Assembly: GCA_016209665.1 (NCBI GenBank)
Contig: JACQVT010000501.1
Coordinates: 1 to 6,692, forward strand
Length of the DNA stretch: 6,692 nucleotides
Source: Planctomycetota bacterium
Lineage (GTDB): Bacteria; Planctomycetota; Phycisphaerae; UBA1845; PWPN01
Direction: 5' to 3'
Part shown: positions 1 through 6,269 of the stretch, piece by piece
How the letters are laid out: every line of letters begins with the position of its first letter
How positions within the stretch are numbered: position 1 is the stretch's first letter
The notes under the pieces: generated by a model
What the model was told of the DNA's origin: nothing
What the model saw: the letters and a program-made list of their open reading frames with translations, nothing else
Database searches by the model: none
Made by a program: the position numbers and the translations under genes

Positions 1-1289
1 GCGCGGTGCTGGTCAAAGACATCAACCCGGGCGCTGCGAGTTCCAATCCCGCAGACTTCGCCAACTTCGACGGCACTCTCGTCTTCACCGCCGATGACGG
101 CACGCACGGCCGCGAGTTATGGCAGAGCGACGGGTTCGCCGACCCGAACTGGGTCGGCATGAGCTACAAGTGGGATCTGGCCGGCTACATCCAGAACGAT
201 AGCGGCAACCCACTTTTGGTGGCCGTGGCGGGTTCCAACGCGGCTCCCCTCTCGGTCTACTGGCTGCATGACTTCCCGAACGTGGGAGGCCACACCGGCA
301 TCTCCGAACCTGGTCACCAGGTTAACACCTATATCGAACTCACGGATGGGACCGACCGAGCACCCCTGACGGTCACGAACATGGACTGCGGAGACGGTAA
401 CGTCACTCGTCCCAGGGCCGCCCTGACCGACGGCAACGATCACAACGCCCTCGCCTTTGGAATGGTGGCGATACTGGACCAGAACCCCTGCGACACCGAT
501 CCGCGAGGGGGAGGCAGCCCCGGCGTGCCGTTCGGCCATGTGCCTGCCGTGTACGACGGCCATGACTGGATCCCGATGAGCCTGGCCAACTTCCCGGCGG
601 GCGTTCCGACCGCCCCCCCCACGGCCACGGTCCTGGGAATCGACCCGCCTCCGTGGAGCGGCTATATGGGCACCGGTCTTCCGCCGAACCTCGAGCCTGC
701 CACCACCGATCCGGAGTCGACCAAGCGATTCACATACGCCCGGATCGACGTCTGGACCGACTACATGACCGTGGTTTGGGGCGTCAAGCAGTACGATAGC
801 ATCTGGGTGGCGACGCTGCCGCGGAAGTACAAGGGCGGCTTCAAGGCCCTCTATGCGGGAAACAGCGCCTGCGTGCAGCCGGCCTACCTGTTCTACTTCG
901 ACACCGTGCTGCTTAACGGCGGGCGGTTCTCCGACACCACCGAGCCGTACGGGGCCTGCTGTGCGCCGGGCGGATGCACCGAGGTCACCTCGGCGGACGA
1001 GTGCTCGGAAGGCACCTTCACGCCGTGGACCCGCTGCGACAGTCCGGGGTACCTGTGCTGCCCGATCCCCTGGGCGGACACCGACAACGACGGCGACGTG
1101 GATTCCGATGACTTTGCGAAACTGCAGCGTTGCTACACCGGCGATCAGACCGGCGTGGCCTCGGACTGCAAGTGCCTCGACCACAACAAGGACAACAAGA
1201 TCGACACGACCGACGTGGGACTCTTCGCGGGCTGTGCCACGGGGCCGGGGATCGTCCCCGACCCGGTGCCGCCTGAATGTGGGCCGTGA
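1..1289 (+). CDS. Secreted protein with ELWxSDGT repeat, Cys-rich segment and dockerin-like EF-hand C-terminus (5'-truncated)
   Basis: The reading frame is open through the left edge, so the true start and probably a signal peptide lie upstream. Residue numbers here count from the GTG at position 6. Residues 1-43 form one ELWxSDGT-type repeat (VKDINPG near the start, DGTHGRELWQSDG at the end), a family found in large exported bacterial proteins. Residues about 44-315 are a Gly/Pro/Asp-rich region I do not recognise. Residues 316-352 are Cys-rich (GACC, GGC, and a closing CC). Residues 358-369 (DTDNDGDVDSDD) and 392-403 (DHNKDNKIDTTD) are two EF-hand-like calcium loops spaced as in type I dockerins. 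Such tails are common in planctomycete secreted proteins, often without a known cohesin partner. The likely role is extracellular calcium-binding or adhesion; no enzymatic motif was seen. The gene ends in TGA, 53 bp before the pseudopilin-like gene, so co-transcription is possible. Exact function is unknown. Confidence 0.85.
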   Translation, partial: AVLVKDINPGAASSNPADFANFDGTLVFTADDGTHGRELWQSDGFADPNWVGMSYKWDLAGYIQNDSGNPLLVAVAGSNAAPLSVYWLHDFPNVGGHTGISEPGHQVNTYIELTDGTDRAPLTVTNMDCGDGNVTRPRAALTDGNDHNALAFGMVAILDQNPCDTDPRGGGSPGVPFGHVPAVYDGHDWIPMSLANFPAGVPTAPPTATVLGIDPPPWSGYMGTGLPPNLEPATTDPESTKRFTYARIDVWTDYMTVVWGVKQYDSIWVATLPRKYKGGFKALYAGNSACVQPAYLFYFDTVLLNGGRFSDTTEPYGACCAPGGCTEVTSADECSEGTFTPWTRCDSPGYLCCPIPWADTDNDGDVDSDDFAKLQRCYTGDQTGVASDCKCLDHNKDNKIDTTDVGLFAGCATGPGIVPDPVPPECGP

Positions 1290-1331
1290 GATGCCGGTCA
1301 GCCGGCGGCCCTCGCACTAGAATGGAGTGAC

Positions 1332-1337
1332 AGGAGG
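1332..1337 (+). promoter_or_regulatory. Ribosome binding site of the pseudopilin-like gene
   Basis: A perfect AGGAGG lies 5 nt before the ATG at 1343. It fixes that start over the in-frame Met at residue 9. Confidence 0.8.
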
Positions 1338-1342
1338 TTCCT

Positions 1343-2269
1343 ATGACGCCGAACACTTCGCCGCGGATGAAACGAAGCCCCGGGACCACCTCCGCCCGCC
1401 GGGCGTTCACCCTGATCGAGATCCTCGTCGTCGTGGCCATCATCGCCGTGCTGGTGGCGATCCTCATCCCGTCGCTCGCGGCGGCCCGGGAGCAGGCCAG
1501 ACGGACCCTCTGCATGTCGAACCTGCACCAGCAGCAGGTGGCCATGCGCTCGTACAGCCAGGATTACAGGACCTACCTGCCGTACCGGGGTTGGTTCTCG
1601 TACAGCATCTCCGAGACCCCCCACGAGGCTTACGGCACGGGAGGAAGCGATAGGAAGGACCTCGTGAATCTCGCCCTGCTGATGGGCAAGCATCTCGGGT
1701 CAAAGGATAAGACCACGAGGGACGTTCGCTTTCTGAAGAGCAACGACTGGGACGTATTGTACTGCCCCACCACGAGAGAGGATTTTCAGAACAACAAGGA
1801 TGGCGGGCTTCCCACCCTGTGGAAGCCGATTCCCAATTGGACATGGGGAGGGTACAACTACGCCCTGGCAATGGGTTCCCGCAGTGGCTCCCCGAAGCTG
1901 GGCATGGACGTCTATCCCCGAAGCGTCTTCTCCATCGACAAGGATGGTAAGACGGTAGACGGCCTGCTCGACGGTCGTGGATGGTGTAGGCTCCTCGCGT
2001 CAAAGTACTTCAACAAGGAATTCAAGGCCGTGACGGACGACGAGCGACACGACCCCCGGATTCTCAGCCTGGTGCCCCGGGGCATGGCTCCGCTGGTGAT
2101 CGACTTCATCATCGGCGGGGCCCCGCGGCCGCACAAGGAAGGGATCAGCGCGGGGTACAGCGACGGCCACGCCCGCTTCCTGAACTTGACCAACAAGCAG
2201 ATGTCGGGGCTGGGCAGTGCGTCCGAGGCCTCCTTCGAGCTATGGTACTACGCCATGCATCATCCGTAG
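1343..2269 (+). CDS. Prepilin-type N-terminal cleavage/methylation, H-X9-DG domain protein
   Basis: This 308-residue protein has a type IV prepilin leader: a basic start (residues 1-20, ending RR), then [10 protein letters not shown]. The expected cleavage is between Ala21 and Phe22, with Glu26 at mature position +5; Ala replaces the more usual Gly at -1. Residues about 24-46 are the hydrophobic helix that anchors the protein in the membrane or packs the pseudopilus core. The helix is followed by [18 protein letters not shown], the typical continuation in the planctomycete family. Near the C-terminus His264 is followed by nine residues and then Asp274-Gly275, matching the H-X9-DG motif of prepilin-processing-associated proteins (DUF1559-like). 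Planctomycetes carry many paralogues and their individual functions are mostly unknown. It should need a prepilin peptidase and type II secretion/type IV pilus machinery encoded elsewhere. A strong SD (1332-1337) supports the start. The stop is TAG. Confidence 0.9.
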   Translation: MTPNTSPRMKRSPGTTSARRAFTLIEILVVVAIIAVLVAILIPSLAAAREQARRTLCMSNLHQQQVAMRSYSQDYRTYLPYRGWFSYSISETPHEAYGTGGSDRKDLVNLALLMGKHLGSKDKTTRDVRFLKSNDWDVLYCPTTREDFQNNKDGGLPTLWKPIPNWTWGGYNYALAMGSRSGSPKLGMDVYPRSVFSIDKDGKTVDGLLDGRGWCRLLASKYFNKEFKAVTDDERHDPRILSLVPRGMAPLVIDFIIGGAPRPHKEGISAGYSDGHARFLNLTNKQMSGLGSASEASFELWYYAMHHP

Positions 2270-2349
2270 GCGGAGGTGTCGCAGGAGCGGACAGGGAGCG
2301 AGGAGCGAGCGGAAATACCGGTTGAGGGGCCCCTCCCAGTGCTTCGACG

Positions 2350-2393
2350 GCTGGCCGGAAGCCGGCTCTCGCACGGGTTTTGGGACGGACTCC
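2350..2393 (-). repeat. Dispersed palindromic repeat, degenerate copy A
   Basis: Compared with the minus-strand reading of 6201-6269, this plus-strand segment shares an exact 15-bp block CACGGGTTTTGGGAC (2372-2386) and an exact 9-bp block GGAAGCCGG (2357-2365). The blocks are in the same order and separated by 6 versus 5 nt. It is therefore oriented opposite to copy B. The inner hairpin is reduced to GCCGG (2354-2358) and CCGGC (2362-2366) around AAG. The outer left arm is weak: only a short CCCTCCCA-like stretch at about 2331-2338 could correspond to it. Confidence 0.6.
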
Positions 2394-2510
2394 AAGTCGC
2401 TATCGGACTGACAGGAGGGCAGGTCTTTAGGGTGTGCCGTAACATAAGCCCAGGGCCTCGTCGGAGAGTTACCGGTCGACTGATTCGCCGGATTTTTATC
2501 GACTAAAGCG

Positions 2511-2539
2511 TTGACTCCGGCCGGTAGGCGTGCTAAAAA
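2511..2539 (+). promoter_or_regulatory. Candidate sigma-70-type promoter upstream of the PEP-CTERM gene
   Basis: TTGACT (2511-2516, five of six to the -35 consensus) is separated by 17 nt from TAAAAA (2534-2539, four of six to the -10 consensus). TGC directly before the -10 gives an extended -10. It lies in an AT-richer patch of otherwise GC-rich sequence. If used, transcription would begin near 2546 and leave a leader of about 280 nt before the ATG at 2824. Planctomycete promoters are poorly defined, so this remains a pattern match. Confidence 0.4.
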
Positions 2540-2734
2540 AAGAGGTGGGCAAGTCGTTTCGTCTCGTCCGGTTGGCCTGGCAACTCCTCAACCTTGGCCG
2601 ACCGTCTGAAGGAGGGTGGTGAATCATCCGCGATGACAACAAACGCTGACGGGCGGTCTTGATCGCGTCATGCGAGCAGGACTTCGATCGTCGCCGTTGT
2701 GTATGCTGCGTCGTTGCGTCGAGGGATAGGTTGC

Positions 2735-2764
2735 GGCTATCGCCGATGGGCTGACGCGATGGCC
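2735..2764 (+). promoter_or_regulatory. Stem-loop in the leader of the PEP-CTERM gene
   Basis: GGCTATCGC (2735-2743) can pair with GCGATGGCC (2756-2764) to give a 9-bp stem with one G-U pair and a 12-nt loop. Downstream, GGGC at 2780-2783, 2788-2791 and 2798-2801 can pair alternatively with GCCC at 2793-2796 and 2805-2808. The last GCCC ends one base before the SD. No known riboswitch class was recognised. Confidence 0.35.
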
Positions 2765-2810
2765 GAGAGAACAAGGGAAGGGCAGTCGGGCAGCCCAGGG
2801 CAAAGCCCGG

Positions 2811-2816
2811 AGGAGG
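2811..2816 (+). promoter_or_regulatory. Ribosome binding site of the PEP-CTERM gene
   Basis: AGGAGG lies 7 nt before the ATG at 2824, inside a longer GGAGGAGG (2809-2816). It sits directly after the GGGC-AAA-GCCC hairpin (2798-2808), so folding there could affect ribosome access. Confidence 0.75.
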
Positions 2817-2823
2817 ATAAGCG

Positions 2824-4059
2824 ATGAAAACAGTGACGGGATGGAGGGCCCATGTAGCGGTCCTCGCGGTAACCGTTGGAGCGACGGCCGCGTTCGGCGT
2901 GCCGGTGCTCCATTCCATTGGCGTGCTGGACCCGGCGGACCCCGCCAGTGCCATCTACGCGATCTCGCCGGATGGCACGTGGGCCGTGGGCTACAGCAAC
3001 GGGCCGAACAGTACGGCCTCGGCCAACATCCAGCGGGCCATCGTCTGGTCGACGGGGACGGGCTTGGTCCAGTTGCCCCAGGCGACCGATTTCGCTGGCG
3101 CGCCGGTCGACACCAATGGTGCGGCCACCGGCGTGGTTGTGCGCCCCGTCGCCGGCACGATTGGCATTGGTGGCGGCTTCATGAACACCAGCAACCAAAT
3201 GCAGATGTATTACTACGGAGCGCCGCTGGCCACGCCGGGGAGTGGGACTTGGCTCTCGGCCCCCGTGACCCGGACCGTCGGCCCGTACAACACGGCCGCC
3301 GTCAGAACCACCACGATCGGCACGACGGAGCAGTGGTTCGTAGGCGGTGATCGCCCGGGCACCATCAGAGACTACGTGCAAGGAGTCGATGGCGGCCCGT
3401 CGCTCGACCACCGAAACTCGCCTTACGATGTTGGCAGTAACTCCATCTCCGGAACCGCCAACACGGCCGGGTGGGACGTTGGCAACCCGAGCAGCGCTCG
3501 CCGGGCCATATGGATGAACAGCAACAATGGAACGGTACAGACGGTCATTCCGGGCGGCAGCGGCGTCCTCAGCGAGGCCTTCGGCATCAACGGTCTGAAC
3601 AACATTCTGTCCGGCTACGACGCCACCGACGCCAGCAACAGCCAGGCGTTCATCTGGAAGGTGGGCGATGCGGCCATGACGCTGCTCGCCAACCCGACGT
3701 ATGACGCCCAGGCCACCGCCATTGACGTCAACCTCATCGGCGGCGACTGGATCGCGGCGGGTTACGCAGCGGGCGGCGGTGCGGAACAAGCGGTCGTCTG
3801 GGACACCGCGCACGTGTGGGGCGACGCCGGCCAGCCCAAGTACCTTGCGGCCATGCTGGCCGCTCGGGGCGTGGATATGAGCGACTGGGCCGCCCTCAAC
3901 CGCGTCACGACCATGTCCGACGATGGCACGACTCTCGCCGGGTATGGCAAGTGGGCGGCTGACGGCTCGACACGGGGCTTCGTCGTCGTGGTTCCCGAGC
4001 CGTCGATGATGTTGCTCCTGGTTCTCGGCGGCGTGCCGCTGCTTCGTCGCCGACGGTAG
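2824..4059 (+). CDS. PEP-CTERM sorting domain protein with beta-propeller-like repeats
   Basis: This 411-residue exported protein has an N-terminal signal peptide (residues 1 to about 25: Lys2, Arg8, then a hydrophobic stretch ending AAFG). The C-terminus is a textbook PEP-CTERM tail: VPEPS at 390-394, a hydrophobic segment 395-407, and RRRR at 408-411. Such tails are recognised by exosortase and accompany extracellular matrix or surface proteins; no exosortase gene is in this window. Between them, a unit like 'aIspDGtwavGY ... qAfvW' recurs about seven times. Its central G-Y/G-G/G-W positions are 56-57, 116-118, 174-175, 216-217, 264-265, 313-314 and 373-374. The closing RAIVW/RRAIW/QAFIW/QAVVW motifs end at Trp75, Trp230, Trp278 and Trp326. 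This resembles the HAF-type extracellular repeats of other PEP-CTERM proteins, and seven units suggest a beta-propeller (inference). No catalytic residues were recognised. The gene appears monocistronic, with its own leader and a terminator 36 bp after the stop. Confidence 0.92.
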   Translation: MKTVTGWRAHVAVLAVTVGATAAFGVPVLHSIGVLDPADPASAIYAISPDGTWAVGYSNGPNSTASANIQRAIVWSTGTGLVQLPQATDFAGAPVDTNGAATGVVVRPVAGTIGIGGGFMNTSNQMQMYYYGAPLATPGSGTWLSAPVTRTVGPYNTAAVRTTTIGTTEQWFVGGDRPGTIRDYVQGVDGGPSLDHRNSPYDVGSNSISGTANTAGWDVGNPSSARRAIWMNSNNGTVQTVIPGGSGVLSEAFGINGLNNILSGYDATDASNSQAFIWKVGDAAMTLLANPTYDAQATAIDVNLIGGDWIAAGYAAGGGAEQAVVWDTAHVWGDAGQPKYLAAMLAARGVDMSDWAALNRVTTMSDDGTTLAGYGKWAADGSTRGFVVVVPEPSMMLLLVLGGVPLLRRRR

Positions 4060-4094
4060 CCAGGCCGGTCTTCAGCAGAACGATTCGACCACTT

Positions 4095-4126
4095 AAAAGC
4101 CCCGGCCAGGCCTGGCCGGGGCTTTT
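4095..4126. terminator. Bidirectional intrinsic terminator (32-bp perfect palindrome)
   Basis: AAAAGCCCCGGCCAGG (4095-4110) is followed immediately by its exact reverse complement (4111-4126). The RNA from either strand forms a very GC-rich hairpin flanked by A on one side and U on the other. On the plus strand the hairpin runs into TTTTCTTTATT; on the minus strand it runs into TTTTAAG. It lies 36 bp after the PEP-CTERM stop and 48 bp after the rplQ stop, so it can end both convergent transcripts. Confidence 0.93.
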
Positions 4127-4174
4127 CTTTATTCCAGGAGAGTCAATCGGACGGAACTGCGGTTGCTCCCGCCG

Positions 4175-4879
4175 TCACTCGGCGTTGGCTTCGCCGCCAC
4201 CGGATGGCTCGGCGGGCTGATCGCTGTCGCTCGGGGCGGCCGGTTCCTCCGGAGCCGATGCGGCAGCGGGTCCTCGGCCGACCTTCTTGATGGCCTTGGC
4301 CGCGGCGGCGTAGCGCCGCTCGGTGCGGCGCTGCCGGGCGGTCTTTTCCGGCCGGGTCACCGTGCCGGGCGACTCCTCCTGCCCGACGAGCTGCAGGATC
4401 GCCATCTCGGCGTTGTCCACGCGGCCGGTGGTGCCGAGGTGGATCACACGGGTATAGCCGCCCGGGCGATCCTCGAACTCGCCCGCCACGTTGTTGATCA
4501 GGTGGTTGACGATGGAAATGGCGGTGAACTTCTGCCCGCCCCGGGCCTGGCCCAGCCGATGTCGCCGGCCGCTTCGCGACCGCAGCACGCGCCGACGGGC
4601 GGCGTCGGACATCATCTCGTATTCGTCCTGCGATTCCTTGGGAATCATCGCCCGATCACCCATGATCGCGATCAGCCGCTGGCGGGCGGCCAGGCTGCCC
4701 TCGCGGGCCTTGCGGGCCAGCGTGATCAGCCGCTCGACGAACGGGCGAAGGTCCTTGGCCTTGGGCAGGGTCGTGCGGATCTGCCCGTGCTCGAACAGGC
4801 TCTGGGCCATGTTGCGGCGGAGCGCCAGCCGGTGCTCCTTGGTCCGGTTCAGCTTACGTCGCGCGATCAGATGCCTCAT
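4175..4879 (-). CDS. rplQ: 50S ribosomal protein L17 (expanded)
   Basis: L17 is a large-subunit protein near the exit tunnel. The 234-residue product begins MRHLIARRKLNRTKEHRLAL and continues with RRNMAQSLFEHGQIRTTLPKAKDLR, the family signature. The conserved C-terminal core is at about 120-166, with RPGGYTR (138-144), DNAEMA (155-160) and LQLV (162-165). Typical bacterial L17 is about 120 residues. The excess comes from an Arg-rich insertion between the two core halves (roughly residues 74-119, including RRRVLRSRSGRRHR) and a 68-residue tail (167-234). The tail runs from a basic segment into an Ala/Pro/Ser/Glu-rich acidic end. The ATG lies 17 nt after the rpoA stop, with GTGGAG (4887-4892) as SD. 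This is the last gene of the operon, ahead of the bidirectional terminator. The identification is secure. The function of the extensions is unknown. Confidence 0.97.
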   Translation of the reverse strand: MRHLIARRKLNRTKEHRLALRRNMAQSLFEHGQIRTTLPKAKDLRPFVERLITLARKAREGSLAARQRLIAIMGDRAMIPKESQDEYEMMSDAARRRVLRSRSGRRHRLGQARGGQKFTAISIVNHLINNVAGEFEDRPGGYTRVIHLGTTGRVDNAEMAILQLVGQEESPGTVTRPEKTARQRRTERRYAAAAKAIKKVGRGPAAASAPEEPAAPSDSDQPAEPSGGGEANAE

Positions 4880-4896
4880 GTCAACGCTCCACTACC

Positions 4897-6000
4897 TCAA
4901 TTCGCCCCGGCCGGCATCGCCGGGTTGTTGCCCCCTGCCGGCGCGTCCAGGTCCGCCTCCTCGCCACCGGCGGGCGAGGCCCCCGGCTGCGCCGACCGGA
5001 CCACCGCCCCACCCTCCGAGAAGCTCATCCCCAGGGTCAGGCTCAGGTCCGCCAGCTTTCGCTTGACCTCCCGCAGCGAGGTGCGGCCGAAGCTGCGGAC
5101 CTTCAGCAGGTCCGCCTCGGTCATCCGCACCAGTTCGCCGACCGTCGTCACCTTGGCCGAGTCCAGACAGTTGCTGGCCCGCACCGACAGGTCGAGCTGC
5201 GAGATGGGCATGCTCAACCGGGCCTGCATCTCCTGATCCACCGTCGCCTCGCCGACCTCCGTCGTGGCCGCCTCGCTGCTGACGGTCTCCTCGCCCAGCT
5301 CGCGGTACTGCACGAACGGGTTGAGGTGCTTGCGCAGAATCTTGGCCGCCTCGACCAGGGCGTCCTCGGGCCGCACCGTGCCCTTGGTCCAGATCTCGAT
5401 GATCAACCGGTCGTAGTTCGTCCGCTGGCCGACGCGGGTCTCCTCCGTCTTGTAGCGCACGCGGGTCACGGGCGAGAAGACCGAGTCGACCGCGATGATC
5501 CCCAACTCGTCCGTGGGGCTCTGGTTTTCCTCGGCGGTGCGATAACCGCGCCCGGGGGAGACCCAGAACTCGATCGACAGCTCGACGGGGGTGGTCAGCG
5601 TGGCGAGAAGCTGCCCCTGGTTGATAATCGTGATCGACGGATCGGGAACGATATCGCGGGCATAGACCTCGCCCGGCCCCTGGCGGACCAGTCGCATCGT
5701 CCTTTCGCCGTCGCCCTCCAGCTTGAGCACCAGACTCTTGATGTTCAGGATGATGTCGGCGACGTCCTCCTGAACGCCGGGCAGGCTCATGAACTCGTGG
5801 CTGGCGCCGGCGATCCGCACCTTCGTGACGGCGGCGCCTTCCAGACTCGAAAGCAGTATGCGACGCAGGCTGTTGCCGACGGTCGTGCCGAAACCGCGTT
5901 CGAACGGCTCGATCGCAAGCCGGGCGTACGTATCGGTGCTGATCGATTCGTCACGAATCACCTGGGTCGGCAACTCAAGGCCACGCCACCTCACTCGCAT
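4897..6000 (-). CDS. rpoA: DNA-directed RNA polymerase subunit alpha
   Basis: The alpha subunit dimerises to assemble RNA polymerase, and its C-terminal domain contacts UP elements and activators. The product is 367 residues. The alpha-NTD (about 1-234) shows FERGFGTTVGNSLRRILLSS (33-52), HEF (68-70), GVQEDVADIILNIK (75-88), GRGYRTAEE (150-158), VDSVFSPVTRVRYK (171-184) and RVGQRTNYDRLIIEIWT (189-205). A linker (about 235-262) leads to the alpha-CTD (263-327), which keeps the residues matching E. coli Arg265, Asn268 and Cys269 at Arg274, Asn277 and Cys278. The position matching Lys298 is Thr307. A low-complexity Gly/Ala/Pro tail (328-367) makes it longer than the usual 310-340. The start MRVRWRGLELP is chosen because GGAGGA (6007-6012) lies 6 nt upstream. 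A frame extension to 6213 adds only Arg/Gly-rich sequence. rpsK ends 283 bp upstream and rplQ follows after 17 nt. Confidence 0.97.
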   Translation of the reverse strand: MRVRWRGLELPTQVIRDESISTDTYARLAIEPFERGFGTTVGNSLRRILLSSLEGAAVTKVRIAGASHEFMSLPGVQEDVADIILNIKSLVLKLEGDGERTMRLVRQGPGEVYARDIVPDPSITIINQGQLLATLTTPVELSIEFWVSPGRGYRTAEENQSPTDELGIIAVDSVFSPVTRVRYKTEETRVGQRTNYDRLIIEIWTKGTVRPEDALVEAAKILRKHLNPFVQYRELGEETVSSEAATTEVGEATVDQEMQARLSMPISQLDLSVRASNCLDSAKVTTVGELVRMTEADLLKVRSFGRTSLREVKRKLADLSLTLGMSFSEGGAVVRSAQPGASPAGGEEADLDAPAGGNNPAMPAGAN

Positions 6001-6006
6001 CGGGAT

Positions 6007-6012
6007 TCCTCC
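6007..6012 (-). promoter_or_regulatory. Ribosome binding site of rpoA
   Basis: GGAGGA on the minus strand lies 6 nt before the ATG at 6000. It decides this start over the upstream in-frame Met at 6213. Confidence 0.8.
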
Positions 6013-6071
6013 ACTTACGCCGTCGGAATCGGACGTCGGTCCCTTGCCCGGCCACGATCGCCCCGGCCGGA

Positions 6072-6087
6072 CCCCTCGGCCGAGGGG
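6072..6087 (-). repeat. 16-bp perfect palindrome in the rpoA leader
   Basis: CCCCTCGG is followed directly by CCGAGGGG in very GC-rich sequence, 72 nt or more before the rpoA start. It could form a hairpin in the rpsK-rpoA mRNA. There is no U-tract after it, so it does not look like an intrinsic terminator. Confidence 0.5.
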
Positions 6088-6200
6088 CCGCCGGGCCGGG
6101 TGGGCCCGGGCCACTGTCCTGTTCGATCGTCCACTCCGGCGTTCCGTCGATTTTGCCGGCAGCCGGTCACGGCCGGGCTGCCACGTTCCTTGTCTCGTTC

Positions 6201-6269
6201 GAGCCTGTCCCAAAACCCGTGTGGGACCGGCTTCCAGCCGGTCCGATTTCGCAGTTTTGGGATGGGCTC
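6201..6269 (+). repeat. Dispersed palindromic repeat, intact copy B
   Basis: The outer arms are GAGCCTGTCCCAAAAC (6201-6216) and GTTTTGGGATGGGCTC (6254-6269), complementary at 14 of 16 positions. Nested inside is a perfect 9-bp stem GGACCGGCT (6224-6232) / AGCCGGTCC (6236-6244) with a TCC loop. The bipartite layout resembles REP-like or small non-autonomous mobile elements. It lies 15 bp after the rpsK stop, between co-directional genes. Copy A at 2350-2393 shares two exact blocks with it. Its translations (GTGFQPV / TGWKPVPHG) resemble peptides I recall from many planctomycete hypothetical ORFs; that recollection is unverified. Confidence 0.7.

Larger units (their letters stand above)
2270..2823. 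other. Intergenic region between pseudopilin-like and PEP-CTERM genes
   Basis: This 554-bp stretch contains no convincing gene. In order it holds a 12-bp perfect palindrome (GAGGGGCCCCTC, 2324-2335), a degenerate copy of the dispersed repeat (2350-2393), a candidate promoter (2511-2539), and a leader with inverted repeats that ends in the SD of the PEP-CTERM gene. Open frames here, such as a GTG-started one at 2276-2506, translate the repeat into Arg/Gly/Pro-rich sequence with no family resemblance. Confidence 0.7.

Noticed and set aside
117..1184. Long minus-strand open frame opposite the dockerin-like gene
   Set aside because: It is a high-GC antisense shadow. The plus strand carries the ELWxSDGT and EF-hand motifs.
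1318..1323. TAGAAT as a -10 box before the pseudopilin-like gene
   Set aside because: No acceptable -35 lies 16-18 bp upstream, and the start site would fall on the SD.
2276..2506. GTG-started plus-strand frame after the pseudopilin-like gene
   Set aside because: It covers the dispersed repeat, lacks a recognisable domain, and its composition fits non-coding GC-rich DNA.
2618..2635. Tiny leader-peptide frame (GTG GTG AAT CAT CCG CGA TGA) after GGAGG in the PEP-CTERM leader
   Set aside because: SD spacing is too short, there is no run of regulatory codons, and such short frames are expected by chance.
2737..3813. Long minus-strand open frame opposite the PEP-CTERM gene
   Set aside because: It is Arg/Gly/Val-rich antisense shadow in high-GC sequence. 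The plus-strand frame has a signal peptide, repeats and a PEP-CTERM tail.
4163..5236. Long plus-strand open frame opposite rplQ and rpoA
   Set aside because: It is antisense to two unmistakable conserved genes, and its own sequence has no family features.
6001..6213. N-terminal extension of rpoA to an upstream Met at 6213
   Set aside because: The extra 71 residues are low-complexity and span the palindrome-rich spacer. A good SD and a normal alpha N-terminus mark the start at 6000.
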